Shown here: piece after piece, positions 33,540 through 42,644 of the stretch
Position numbering within the stretch: the stretch's first letter is position 1
How the letters are laid out: each line of letters begins with the position of its first letter
Assembly: GCA_030527015.1 (NCBI GenBank)
Contig: JAUNBR010000027.1
Location: forward strand, 1-46,227
Reading direction: 5' to 3'
From: Planctomycetia bacterium
GTDB taxonomy: Bacteria > Planctomycetota > Planctomycetia > Pirellulales > Thermoguttaceae
DNA: 46,227 nt
Notes under the pieces: model-generated
What the model saw: the letters and a program-made list of their open reading frames with translations, nothing else
What the model was told of the DNA's origin: nothing
The model's database searches: none
Made by a program: the position numbers and the translations under genes

Positions 33540-35672
33540 TTATGTCCGATGAAACATTTTATCCAGTTCGGTGCATGACCATTCCAGAATGGAAGGGCGC
33601 CCATGAGGGCAGTGATCCGCCAGTGAACATTCGGCGTACATGTCCAGTAACATTTCGATTTCTTCTCGCGACAGTTTTTGTCCAGCTTTTACTGCCGCTT
33701 TACATGCCAGGGTGCTAAGCGTGTGGTCAAAAAGGATTTCGGACGTCAGGTGACTTCCCTCCTGTTTCATGAATTGTAGGATTTCATGAATAAGTTCATC
33801 CGCGTTTACTCGGCCTGTTTTAGCGTGCGTGAACAGAATCGCAGGTAATCCCTGGACTAAAATCGTGTTTCCGCCGAAAGGCTCAATCAAAACACCCAAT
33901 TTTTCCAGGTCCGCCTGTCTTTCCAGTAATAAAGCTGCTTCTGTAGGGCGTAAGTCGATCGGTTCTGGCACCAGCAGACGCTGGGTTTCGACTGAAAGGG
34001 AGAGGAGCCGAATTTTCAGGCGTTCAAATAAAATTCGTTCATGCATGGCATGCTGATCGATAAGCATAATTCCGTTTTCACTGGCAGTAACGATATAACG
34101 CTGATGCAGCTGAATGGCGCGCGGTGGTATTTCCACGCAAAAACCTTCTTTTTTGGAGAGTGGGCCTGTGTGTGTATCCGGTTTCTTATTTTCAGCGGAA
34201 TTTTGGGAGGCCTCTGCATTTTCTGATATGGTTTTTTCCGGTGGAAGTGTGTTTTTAGGTACGGTTTCACTGGAAATACGGGACAGGGAAAGAGGTTCTC
34301 GGTCCTGGAAAGGACGAAAAACAGGAATTTTGCCAGTCACTTTTTCCGTGAGGTTTTCTCTGCTGCGCTGTCCCCAGTCGGGTGAATGGTTGGGGGCATC
34401 AGAAATACCATTTTTCTCTGGTTTTTCTGCCCAGCTGGCCATCTGTTGGCGCCAGGGTGGTTCCGCCGAGGAACAAGAAGAATTTTGAGAGTCCGTTTTT
34501 GGTAATGGGGCCGATGCAGATTCTGCTGTGGATTTTAAGGGATCCATATCGGCGTCTGCACGCCACGGATTAACATCTGAAAGATTTTCGATAATATCCG
34601 TGTTTCTCTGATTTTTCGCTAAATTAACGAAAGTTACCATTTTGGATTCCAAAAATTTATTCCGAATCGCGGCCAGCAGATGACTGTAAACGACACCTGA
34701 ATCCTGAAAGCGTACTTCCATTTTTGTGGGATGGACGTTCACGTCCACCGCCGAAACAGGCATGTTAATTTGAATGTAAGAAATGGGATAACGGTTCACT
34801 GTCAGCAGGCCACGATATGCTTCGTTAAGTGCGTGCTGCAGAGAACGGTCACGGATGGGACGCCCATTCAGGAATAAATACTGGTTTTTGGGATCACTTT
34901 TACTGTAATTTGGATGAGCCACATAACCATAAATATGAATATCTCTGTATTCTTCCTCGACGTAAATAAGGGAATCCGCCAGCTCCGCGCCTTCCACATC
35001 ACGAATACGCTGGAGAAAATTATCTGTTCCGGGCAGACTGCGTATTATTCGGCCGTGTTTTAGCGTGAAATGAATGTGAGGATTCGCCAGAGCCAGGCGT
35101 TCAAAAGTTTCTGTGATGTGGCCGAATTCTGTTTTTTGGGTTTTAAGGAATTTTTTGCGTACTGGGGTGTTAAAAAACAGATTCCGTACTTCAATTTGCG
35201 TTCCCGGTGGACATCCACATGGATGAGGTTCACTATAATTTCCGCCCACGACTTCTATTTCTGTTCCGGAAATGGACGTGGACTGTGTCTCCGAAGCCTG
35301 TGAGTATTTTGGTTTCGCGTCCGGATTTACTCGGCTCTGAATGCACATCCGGCTGACTTCTGCCACAGAAGCCAGTGCTTCTCCACGAAAACCCATGGTC
35401 GCGACACTAAATAAATCATCATCACTGGAGAGCTTACTTGTCGCGTGACTGGTGACCGCCAGCAGCATATCTTCAGAAGAAATACCACAGCCATTATCCG
35501 AAATTCGGATGAGATCTTGCCCACCATTTTCGACAGAAATATCGATTCTTGTCGCGCCGGCATCAATCGAATTTTCCATAAGTTCCTTAACCACACTGGC
35601 CGGACGCTCGATCACTTCTCCTGCGGCGATTTTATTAATGAGGCTCTGAGACAGAACGTGAATACGTGGCAT
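33540..35672 (-). CDS. mutL: DNA mismatch repair protein MutL
   Basis: 710 residues. GHKL ATPase part: IAAGEVIERPASVVKEL, the ATP-binding DNGCGIS, and GFRGEALASVAEVS; the S5-fold part contains NGRPIRDRSLQHAL and VDVNVHPTKMEVRF. A Pro/Ser-rich linker of about 170 residues follows. The C-terminal domain has DQHAMHERILFE, ACKAAVKAGQ and CPHGRPSI, the metal-site motifs of nicking-endonuclease MutL, which do not occur in the E. coli type. It probably makes the strand cut itself during mismatch repair. AAAGG precedes the ATG. No mutS nearby. Confidence 0.95.
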   Translation of the reverse strand: MPRIHVLSQSLINKIAAGEVIERPASVVKELMENSIDAGATRIDISVENGGQDLIRISDNGCGISSEDMLLAVTSHATSKLSSDDDLFSVATMGFRGEALASVAEVSRMCIQSRVNPDAKPKYSQASETQSTSISGTEIEVVGGNYSEPHPCGCPPGTQIEVRNLFFNTPVRKKFLKTQKTEFGHITETFERLALANPHIHFTLKHGRIIRSLPGTDNFLQRIRDVEGAELADSLIYVEEEYRDIHIYGYVAHPNYSKSDPKNQYLFLNGRPIRDRSLQHALNEAYRGLLTVNRYPISYIQINMPVSAVDVNVHPTKMEVRFQDSGVVYSHLLAAIRNKFLESKMVTFVNLAKNQRNTDIIENLSDVNPWRADADMDPLKSTAESASAPLPKTDSQNSSCSSAEPPWRQQMASWAEKPEKNGISDAPNHSPDWGQRSRENLTEKVTGKIPVFRPFQDREPLSLSRISSETVPKNTLPPEKTISENAEASQNSAENKKPDTHTGPLSKKEGFCVEIPPRAIQLHQRYIVTASENGIMLIDQHAMHERILFERLKIRLLSLSVETQRLLVPEPIDLRPTEAALLLERQADLEKLGVLIEPFGGNTILVQGLPAILFTHAKTGRVNADELIHEILQFMKQEGSHLTSEILFDHTLSTLACKAAVKAGQKLSREEIEMLLDMYAECSLADHCPHGRPSILEWSCTELDKMFHRT

Positions 35673-35698
35673 AAATAAAACCTTTAATATGAAATTTT

Positions 35699-35806
35699 AA
35701 ATACTGGTTCTACTTTAAATTTCAGTTTTGTGCGGCTCTGAAAACAGGTAATTTTCAGTAAAGGCAAAAATGTCGTGAAGTGGAAATTTATAGTGAATCG
35801 GGCATA
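35699..35806 (-). repeat. Dispersed palindromic repeat, copy 38
   Basis: ATACTGGTTCTACTTTAAAT left, TGTGCGGCTCTGAAAACAGG centre, right TTATAGTGAATCGGGC. In the mutL leader. Confidence 0.9.
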
Positions 35807-36419
35807 AATAGCAAAAAGAGGCGTTTTGTTTTGGAAACACATAATTTTGTACTGTTTTTTTAATGTAATTATGGTTTCATGAGGTGATGGAAACATCATT
35901 CTAAAGGAAATTTATCCGCAAAATAAATAACATATGACAAATATCAGTACAAATATAAATCCGGAGATAAATAAGGAATATATGAAAAATTATATCAGAC
36001 GTAAAAATTCTGTCCAGAGAGAATTCTTTATCTGAATAAAAATATGTTTTAGGTAAAATATGTATTTTGCACGGCAAATATATGAAGAATAAAAGTTTAG
36101 TAGTTTAATTATTTTAATAAATGAAATTTTTTAGGGAATTTATGTAGAGAGTGTTTTTATATGAAAAATACTCAAAATTAAGAGTTAAACGAAAAGTATA
36201 AAAAATTTTCAGATTAAATTTTGGGATTTCATTATTTCATACGATTTATTATTTTACCATTTAAAATTATAGATATGGTTATATATTTGACGTACTGTAA
36301 AGTTTCACATACCTTATTTTATGATGTATGAGACGTCTGCTGTAAAACTGCATAATCTAAATTCAAAAAATGGGGATCTTTTCAAAAAAGATTGTTGCGC
36401 AATTTTTTGTTTTGAGTAC

Positions 36420-36448
36420 TTGGCAGTTTTAAGATAATAAGGTATAAT
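36420..36448 (+). promoter_or_regulatory. Sigma70-type promoter of the caspase cluster
   Basis: -35 TTGGCA (36420-36425), 17 bp, perfect -10 TATAAT (36443-36448). Arms CAGTTTT (36424-36430) and AAAACTG (36453-36459) surround the -10 as a perfect 7-bp inverted repeat, a possible operator. Predicted leader about 160 nt. Confidence 0.65.
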
Positions 36449-36613
36449 AATTAAAACTGGAAATATATAACGCTTCCATATTTTGTACGGCCAGAGAGGC
36501 ACAGAAACTGTGTTTAATTGTACGGATCTGTGTATCTTTCGATATTTTTAGTATAAATCTGAAGTTTAAGCTGAATGTACGGAAACTGTATTGTCAGCAG
36601 AAGGCATAAAATA

Positions 36614-38659
36614 ATGAGAAAATGTGGATTTCAGAAAAGTGTAACTCATATGTTATTAAGAATTTTCTTAATATGTGTGTGTTTAGGAGTGGTGAGAGAC
36701 TGCGGTGCAAAAGATTTAGCGATTTTAATAGGAGTCACCCATTATGACAGTACGGAATTTACAGATGATCGAGATTTTCTGTATGTAAGGAATGACGTGG
36801 AGGTTCTGAAGTCACGACTTTTGGAGGGGACGCGGGATTCTTTTGAGGTCATTTCTTTAATGGATGAGAACACGGTGCTGTCAAAAATTAGGAGTACACT
36901 TCAGGATATGCTTTCGCCGGCAAATTGTCGTGGGCGCGAAAAAGTGCTGGTATTTTTTAGCGGTCATGGTTCGGTAAGTGCTCAAGACAGTGAAAAAGTG
37001 CTTTTGGCAGTAAGAGATACGGATCCCAAAAATGAGGGGAGTTTTCTTTCCGCGCAGGAAATCCGAGAACTTTTGGGAAATTGTGGAGCGAAGAATACAC
37101 TACTTCTTTTAGATTCTTGTCATGCTGGGGGGGTAAAATCACTGAAAGAACCACTTCAGCGAATTACTTCGGTTCCTGGCGTGATTACCCTGGCCAGCAG
37201 TCGGGTTTTTGAAAATAGTGGAACCTGGGCGGAAAAAAGCATGTCCAATTTTTCATACTGGATTAATGAAGGATTAAAGGGATATTCGGATCTGGATAAA
37301 AATGGAAGCGTGAGTACGGAGGAACTCACGAAATACGTTTCTGAAAACATGGCGCGCAAGACTTCTCTTCAGACGCCGGTTCTGGTGATGAGTGATCAGA
37401 CGCCGCATTTTGAGCTGTTTACTCCACGGGCGCGTACAATTTATAGTGTGCTGGATGATATGGCGGAACAAATTATTCTTTATTCCAGTCTGAGAAATAT
37501 TTCTGATCTTCAGATGAAGGCATTTCGTCCGGTTTCAGCTTCTGGAACGACAAGAAGTGCAGATTTTCGTCCTGAAGATTTTAATCAGATGAAAAAATTA
37601 TCTTTTTTTTGTTCAGAAGAACTGAAACGGCGTGTCACCTTAAAAAGTACGGGAAAACTGCGTGTTTCTGATGAAAAGACGCCAGAAAGTGCTGTTTTAT
37701 CGTGTGAATTAAAGCGAAATGAGAAGTTTTATTTTCTGACATGCTCTCTTATGTTTCCTGATGTCGTGCCGGGAAGTGCGGATGCGGATTCCAAAAATAA
37801 TGTATCGCGGAAAAGTGAGCGTATGGAAAATCCTGCGCCGGAGATTACCATTTCGCAGCGTGTTTTGGTAAAGGCCAGTTATGAAACGTGGGAACCGCGG
37901 GAGGTTCCTCAAAATTATATTCCTGCCAGAATGATGATTGAGGTGAAAAACAGAAATGGAGTGTTTCAGCAGAGGACGATCGAAAAAATAGACGGGCAGT
38001 ATTATATCGTGCTTAATGAGGGAGAGGTTTACCGGATTCTTCTTCACCGTTTTCGGCAGCCGGGGAGTGATCCGATTCGTCTTGGCGCAAGAGTTTTTGT
38101 AGATGGGAAAAGTACGTTACCGCAGTCACTTTCAGAGGTGTGTGCTTCAAAATTTCAGATCGTCGGTAGCGTGGATACCGGGGAAAAGGAACCGGAGGTT
38201 TCTTCTGTGGAAGCGGGTTCTTCCAGTTCTGGTATTCTTTCTTCCGGAACACCTGTGGAGGCACCCTGTATGCCGATGGATGTTACCGGTTTTTATGTTT
38301 TGGGTGGAAAAAGTGCTGAGGACCCGTTTAATTATGACGCGTATCACCGTTTTCATGGGTTTTTAAAGAGCACAGGAAATCATGCCGCGTATCGGGAATT
38401 TCTTGTCGCCGCTTCCGCGGAAACTGCCGGACAGGAAGAACATATCGGAATCATTAATGTCGCCATTTATGAACTGGAGAAATCAGAGTGTACACGTGGT
38501 ACCGTGGAGGGAAACTGGGGAGAAACCTCCGCGCCGGTCGTGGATGGGCTGGCGATAAAAAAGCTTTTACAGATGATCGTTCTGAGGTATGTTCCGGAAA
38601 ATGAAATGAGGATGATCCGTCAAGGAAAATCGGTGAAATCTAATTTTTGGGCAGAATAA
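36614..38659 (+). CDS. Exported caspase-like (peptidase C14) protein, catalytic dyad present
   Basis: 681 residues from the ATG at 36614 (AAGG upstream; an ATG at 36575 is possible but weaker). Signal segment about 13-32. Caspase p20-like domain from 34 with His118 in FFSGHGS and Cys169 in LLLLDSCHAGG, both catalytic residues kept. An EF-hand-like loop (226-237, DLDKNGSVSTEE) follows, a pattern common in caspase-like proteins of planctomycetes. Residues 280-681 are unrecognised, beta-rich, with Ser-rich linker near 530-560. Likely acts outside the cytoplasmic membrane, which argues against a cell-suicide role in the cytoplasm. First of three caspase-like genes in a row. Confidence 0.85.
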   Translation: MRKCGFQKSVTHMLLRIFLICVCLGVVRDCGAKDLAILIGVTHYDSTEFTDDRDFLYVRNDVEVLKSRLLEGTRDSFEVISLMDENTVLSKIRSTLQDMLSPANCRGREKVLVFFSGHGSVSAQDSEKVLLAVRDTDPKNEGSFLSAQEIRELLGNCGAKNTLLLLDSCHAGGVKSLKEPLQRITSVPGVITLASSRVFENSGTWAEKSMSNFSYWINEGLKGYSDLDKNGSVSTEELTKYVSENMARKTSLQTPVLVMSDQTPHFELFTPRARTIYSVLDDMAEQIILYSSLRNISDLQMKAFRPVSASGTTRSADFRPEDFNQMKKLSFFCSEELKRRVTLKSTGKLRVSDEKTPESAVLSCELKRNEKFYFLTCSLMFPDVVPGSADADSKNNVSRKSERMENPAPEITISQRVLVKASYETWEPREVPQNYIPARMMIEVKNRNGVFQQRTIEKIDGQYYIVLNEGEVYRILLHRFRQPGSDPIRLGARVFVDGKSTLPQSLSEVCASKFQIVGSVDTGEKEPEVSSVEAGSSSSGILSSGTPVEAPCMPMDVTGFYVLGGKSAEDPFNYDAYHRFHGFLKSTGNHAAYREFLVAASAETAGQEEHIGIINVAIYELEKSECTRGTVEGNWGETSAPVVDGLAIKKLLQMIVLRYVPENEMRMIRQGKSVKSNFWAE

Positions 38660-38670
38660 GAGGAAAAATC

Positions 38671-39762
38671 ATGTGGAAATATTTGGGGGGAGTGCTGTTT
38701 TTTTGTTTTGGGATTTTTTTGGCCCGTGATGGAAATGCACATCCAGAAAAGTTTATGGTGGAAGCGGAAAATCGTTATGCGATTATTGTTGACGCGACGA
38801 AACCTGAAATGGCGAGAAAGAGTGAGTACCTTTCTTCGCTGGAAAAAATTTCTGAAAGTATTCAGAGTTTAGGAATTCCGGAAAAGAATATTCAGATTTT
38901 ATCGTCTTTTCAGAAGCCTGCGACATTACAAGAAATTAAAAATTCTCTGAATAAAAAACATTTTAAGGAGTCAGATAAACCACAAGAATTACTGATGTTT
39001 ATTACGGCATACGGCGTGACGAATGGCCAGAGGGATATGATTCTTCCCGCGGACGTGGAGCCGGAAAGTGTTCAGGAAACGGTGGATGAACGCCTGATTT
39101 CTTTTGATGCACTTCAGGAAGAAATTTACCGTACGGGTGCAGGAAAAATTTTACTGGTGATGAATTTTAAATCCATTCGGATCGTCGCGCGCTCTTTGGA
39201 TGCTGAGTCTGCGCTGCGGAACATAAATATTAGGCGTTATCGTGGCCTGCGTGCCAGCGAGTATTTTGATGATCCTGAAGAGGAGGTGGAAACAGAATCC
39301 GGAAATGCGTCCACCGCGGAATCCGGAAATAATTCCACAAGGAATTTTCAGTTTTTGCAGATCGTGACAAGAGATCAGAATGTGTGGGAACAGAGAATCG
39401 ACCATTTTTATTCATCTCTGGAAAATGCTTTGGCCGGGTATGCAGATATATCGGGAAATAATGATGGCTGGATTCAGGCAGAAGAATTGGCGTATTACAT
39501 TCGTGATCACGCGGCGGTGACGATGGAAATTTCGCGGAATGGAAACGCCGTATATGTTTTGGGAAAATCAGCGAAATCAGCAAGAATTCCACCTGGTCTG
39601 TTTCGGGAAATCGGTAATACTTTTACACGTCAAGAATTTAGTCAGGAACGGGAATCGGCCATGCAGCGTGAGCAAAATCTGAATAAGGTAAACGCTGTAA
39701 AAAAAGAGAATCCGGAAAGAAGCGGCCGAACGACAAAAATTTCACGGGGGACTCAAAAATGA
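38671..39762 (+). CDS. Caspase-fold protein without catalytic dyad (pseudo-caspase)
   Basis: 363 residues from the ATG at 38671 (AGAGGA upstream), 11 bp after the previous stop. Signal segment 1-23. The fold follows the caspase-like neighbours (RYAIIVDATKP, LLMFITAYGV, DMILPADVE, KILLVMNFKSI, GYADI ... EELAYYI), but the GHG histidine is replaced by Tyr114 and the DSC cysteine by Lys167; the Asp before it is Asn165. The EF-hand-like part is also altered (ISGNNDGWIQAEE). Basic C-terminal tail. Frame intact and tightly packed in the operon, so a scaffold or regulator role for the active caspases is plausible, as with mammalian cFLIP (analogy only). Homology call rests on pattern and context. Confidence 0.65.
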   Translation: MWKYLGGVLFFCFGIFLARDGNAHPEKFMVEAENRYAIIVDATKPEMARKSEYLSSLEKISESIQSLGIPEKNIQILSSFQKPATLQEIKNSLNKKHFKESDKPQELLMFITAYGVTNGQRDMILPADVEPESVQETVDERLISFDALQEEIYRTGAGKILLVMNFKSIRIVARSLDAESALRNINIRRYRGLRASEYFDDPEEEVETESGNASTAESGNNSTRNFQFLQIVTRDQNVWEQRIDHFYSSLENALAGYADISGNNDGWIQAEELAYYIRDHAAVTMEISRNGNAVYVLGKSAKSARIPPGLFREIGNTFTRQEFSQERESAMQREQNLNKVNAVKKENPERSGRTTKISRGTQK

Positions 39763-41330
39763 AAAATATAATGATATTTTATATGTCGGTTTTCTTTTCT
39801 TTTTCTGGGTTAAATGTTTTCGGACAGTGGAATTCGGATTATTATCATGGTGTCGTGCGTCCTGCGGTGCCGTTTTTTGATTCAGGTAAACCGGTGCATT
39901 CTGTGAGGTATTCTTCTAAAACTTCAGAAAATTCTAGAGGAGTGACTCATGCCATTCTCATGGGAATTAATCATTATGACGGAAAATTAAATACACTCTC
40001 AGGCTGCGTGAATGACGTTCATCGGGTGAAGGAATGGCTCGAAAATACGCACCAGGTGAAATCAGATCGGATGGTAATGCTGACGGAGCGGGATGCAAGC
40101 TATGAAAATTTCCATTTTGCTCTGCAAAAAGCGAAGAATCTCTCCTGTGATCGATTAATCGTCGTTTTGGCCTGTCACGGTGGTTCTGCATATGGAAAGA
40201 GTTTTATTTGTCCGCAGAACATGGTGGATCTCGATTTTCGTGGGGTGAATCAGGAAGATATTCTGAATGTTTTCCGGCAAAAGAATCTGGTTCCACTTTC
40301 TGAAATTTTGGATCTTCTGAAGAATGCTCGGGCAAAAGATGTGCTGCTGGTGCTGGATTCCTGCCGAAATACGCAGACCGGCGATGAAAGTTTTATGCAG
40401 GAATTTCAGGAACTGATGAAAAATGATAATCGTTATTTCCAAAAGAAAAGCGGTGTTTTTGCTGTAATTACCAGCTGTTCCTTCGGGCAGAAAGCAGAAG
40501 AATATTCCAGTTCTGATAAAGATTACGGGAAGTTTCTGTATTTTTTTACGGAAGGCCTGACCGGAAAAGCCGATTACGCGGGCTGTTATGATAATCAGGT
40601 AACGCTGACGGAAGCGTATAATTATGCGTATTCTCGGATGGGAGCGTCACAGACTCCGGAAATTTTTATGGCATCTTCCAGCGGAAATATGGTTTTAGCT
40701 CGATATGAGGATATACCACGGCCTGAAGATCCACAGAAGGAAAGTGATCTGGCTTTTTTATTGCGCACTGGGGTTCTTCTGTCGAATATTCAGCGCTGGA
40801 GTCCTGCGACAAACAAAAAGGGACTGCAGGCTTTAGACTGTGTTTTGGAGAATATCCCGAATAATGTTTTAGCCTGTTCTGTGCGTGGGAGTGTTCATCG
40901 TCGGCTCGGAAATTACGGTCAGGCTTTATTAGACTGGGATAAAGTGGGGCAAAAGTTACAGGTTTATGCTGGCCGTGCTTCGCGCGAGGTGTCCGCTTCG
41001 GATAAAGGCATGATTTTACGGAACTTACCTGGGGAAGACGCACAAACACTGCAGCAGAAAATTTCATCGAATGATCTGCTGACTATTTCTGGTGTCCGTG
41101 GTGATTATCTGAAGGTTTCTGAGGTTAATAATATTCCTGTAAATCCAGGCTGGATTCATCGGGATTATGTTCACTGGGATTTTCGTGCCGCCAGTGCTCA
41201 GACGACTGCGACTCGTGTGCAGCGTTCGCGTACGTATTCCTCTTCCGCGGCGCCGATGGAACGTTTAATGATGACCACACAGCCGGGACGTGGTGGCGGG
41301 CAGAGAGGGCCGATCGCCGGTGGTCCTTAA
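39759..41330 (+). CDS. Exported caspase-like protein with repeat and SH3-like region, dyad present
   Basis: 523 residues; its ATG overlaps the previous stop (ATGA), implying translational coupling. Signal peptide 1-22. Caspase-like domain 62-300: HAILMGINHYDGKLNTLSGC, His140 in LACHGGSAYG, Cys202 in LLVLDSCRN; the GHG motif is changed to CHGG but the histidine remains. Residues 320-400 look like one or two TPRs (GVLLSNIQRWSPATNKKGLQ ... LGNYGQALLDWDKV), 400-475 resemble a bacterial SH3 domain (GMILRNLPG, YLKVSE, PGWIHRDYV). The C-terminus is Thr/Arg/Gly-rich. The SH3-like part may tether it to cell envelope material (inference). Confidence 0.85.
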   Translation: MKNIMIFYMSVFFSFSGLNVFGQWNSDYYHGVVRPAVPFFDSGKPVHSVRYSSKTSENSRGVTHAILMGINHYDGKLNTLSGCVNDVHRVKEWLENTHQVKSDRMVMLTERDASYENFHFALQKAKNLSCDRLIVVLACHGGSAYGKSFICPQNMVDLDFRGVNQEDILNVFRQKNLVPLSEILDLLKNARAKDVLLVLDSCRNTQTGDESFMQEFQELMKNDNRYFQKKSGVFAVITSCSFGQKAEEYSSSDKDYGKFLYFFTEGLTGKADYAGCYDNQVTLTEAYNYAYSRMGASQTPEIFMASSSGNMVLARYEDIPRPEDPQKESDLAFLLRTGVLLSNIQRWSPATNKKGLQALDCVLENIPNNVLACSVRGSVHRRLGNYGQALLDWDKVGQKLQVYAGRASREVSASDKGMILRNLPGEDAQTLQQKISSNDLLTISGVRGDYLKVSEVNNIPVNPGWIHRDYVHWDFRAASAQTTATRVQRSRTYSSSAAPMERLMMTTQPGRGGGQRGPIAGGP

Positions 41331-41346
41331 ATCGCATGACGATTTA
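41328..41346 (+). terminator. Possible hairpin after caspase cluster
   Basis: Perfect stem TAAATCG / CGATTTA with loop CATGA, beginning in the stop codon. No T tract follows, so termination is uncertain. Confidence 0.3.
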
Positions 41347-41392
41347 CATGGATATTCATTTTCCTGTATTTCTTGAAACGGGAAGAATCCGC

Positions 41393-41617
41393 GTCTGATA
41401 CACACTATAACTTTAACTTTCCTTTTTCTGTACTCTCGCGGACCGGCGTTTTTGTTTTGCTAAAAGCTGATTTCAGAGAAGTGTAAAAAGGAAATTTATA
41501 CCTGATGCACGATAAATTCCGCTTCACAGGCATTTTTGCTTCGCTGAAAATGCCTGTGTTAAGAACCGCACAAAACGGAAATTTAAAGGAAAACCAGTAA
41601 TAAATTAGAGCCAGATT
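41393..41617 (+). repeat. Repeat copy 39, interrupted by copy 40
   Basis: Left part 41393-41498 (GATACACACTATAACTTT to AAAAAGGAAATTTA). The normal right end resumes after copy 40 as TAAATTAGAGCCAGAT (41601-41616), 12 of 16 bases like TAAAGTGGAACCAGTA. Confidence 0.6.
41497..41601 (+). repeat. Repeat copy 40, nested in copy 39
   Basis: Complete plus copy: TATACCTGATGCACGATAAA, core GGCATTTTTGCTTCGCTG and AAAATGCC, right AAAGGAAAACCAGTAAT. It sits exactly at the TA of the host segment GAAATTTA|TAAA. Confidence 0.9.
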
Positions 41618-41715
41618 TTAGATGCGTGCAGATTTTTTATTTAACTGGTTATCCGAGGAAGGAAGAGAGAAGCAGAATCCCTCTGTTTTTAACATTTTTG
41701 TAGGAGGAAGTTTAA

Positions 41716-42642
41716 ATGGATTATGGTAAAACATTAACGAACTGGGTTTCACGTCTGGCGGCGGGAGATTCCAGCGCGATGGAACATGTTTTTTCTCGGT
41801 ATTTTGATCAGCTGGTGACTCTGGCGGTTCAAAAAATGCATGGCTTAAATCAGGTCGCGCGTTCAGGTGAGGATATCGCGTTAAGTGCGATTAAAAGCCT
41901 GTATTTTGGATTAAAAAATGAAAAAATTCAGCTGTGTACGGAGGATGATTTATGGGGATGTCTTTTTTGTATTACTGTCCGAAAGACAGTCGCCGAGCGC
42001 AGAAGAGAATTTGCCCAAAAAAGGGGGGGCGTGGAAAAGCGAATTTTTAGTGGAAATGAAGCATTAAATGAAGATGACGGTGGAGAATTATTTGATCGCG
42101 TGGTCGGAAATGAGCCTTCTCCGCAGCTGGCCGCTCAGATGGCCGAAAATGCAGACGAGCTGCTTTCTTTATTTGAGGAAAACTCGACTCAGAGACAGAT
42201 CGTGTCCATGAAATTACAGGGTATGACCACTCCGGAAATCGCGAATCATCTGAATCTGATTCCACGAACTGTATTTTGGCATCTCGAAAAAATTCGAAAT
42301 CGCTGGGAATTTTTTAAGGGGATGGAGTATCTGACAGAAAATATTTTTCAAGGAATGTCGGTAAAAAAAATCGCAGTGAATCTTGAAAAAGAAGAAGAGA
42401 TAATTATAAAAATTCTGGATCGAATTTTAAAATTTTGGGAGGAAAAAGTACCAGAGAAGGAATGTCAGCTGCTGAGGTTAATATGGGAAAATCCGAGTGA
42501 TTTTGAGGAACTTCTGCTGCAGAAGGATCCCGCGGCGGTGAAGCTGGAAGGCCGACTGGGGAAAATTGCCGATCAGTGGATGCGTCTGTCTCGGAAGCTG
42601 TGGAGAAGTGATTTGGAGAAAATTTGGTCAGGGAAGCTGTAA
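41716..42642 (+). CDS. ECF-type RNA polymerase sigma factor (planctomycete type)
   Basis: 308 residues; strong AGGAGG before the ATG. Sigma region 2 at about 5-100 (WVSRLAAGDSSAMEHVFSRYFDQLVTLAVQKM, then EDIALSAIKSLYFGL and DDLWGCLFCITVRKTVAERRR) and region 4 at about 150-200 with the HTH (QRQIVSMKLQGMTTPEIANHL, then NLIPRTVFWHLEKIRNRW). This pattern is the planctomycete ECF sort that often lies beside Ser/Thr kinases. About 100 extra C-terminal residues follow, with a second HTH-like piece (MSVKKIAVNLEKEEE); this extension may control the factor. The kinase gene starts 2 bp after the stop. Confidence 0.88.
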   Translation: MDYGKTLTNWVSRLAAGDSSAMEHVFSRYFDQLVTLAVQKMHGLNQVARSGEDIALSAIKSLYFGLKNEKIQLCTEDDLWGCLFCITVRKTVAERRREFAQKRGGVEKRIFSGNEALNEDDGGELFDRVVGNEPSPQLAAQMAENADELLSLFEENSTQRQIVSMKLQGMTTPEIANHLNLIPRTVFWHLEKIRNRWEFFKGMEYLTENIFQGMSVKKIAVNLEKEEEIIIKILDRILKFWEEKVPEKECQLLRLIWENPSDFEELLLQKDPAAVKLEGRLGKIADQWMRLSRKLWRSDLEKIWSGKL

Positions 42643-42644
42643 GA

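Larger units (their letters stand above)
35673..36613. other. Long AT-rich divergent region mutL / caspase locus
   Basis: Repeat copy 38 lies next to mutL. From about 35810 to 36410 the DNA is extremely AT-rich with no gene or repeat that I can support. The caspase promoter is at 36420-36448. Confidence 0.5.
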
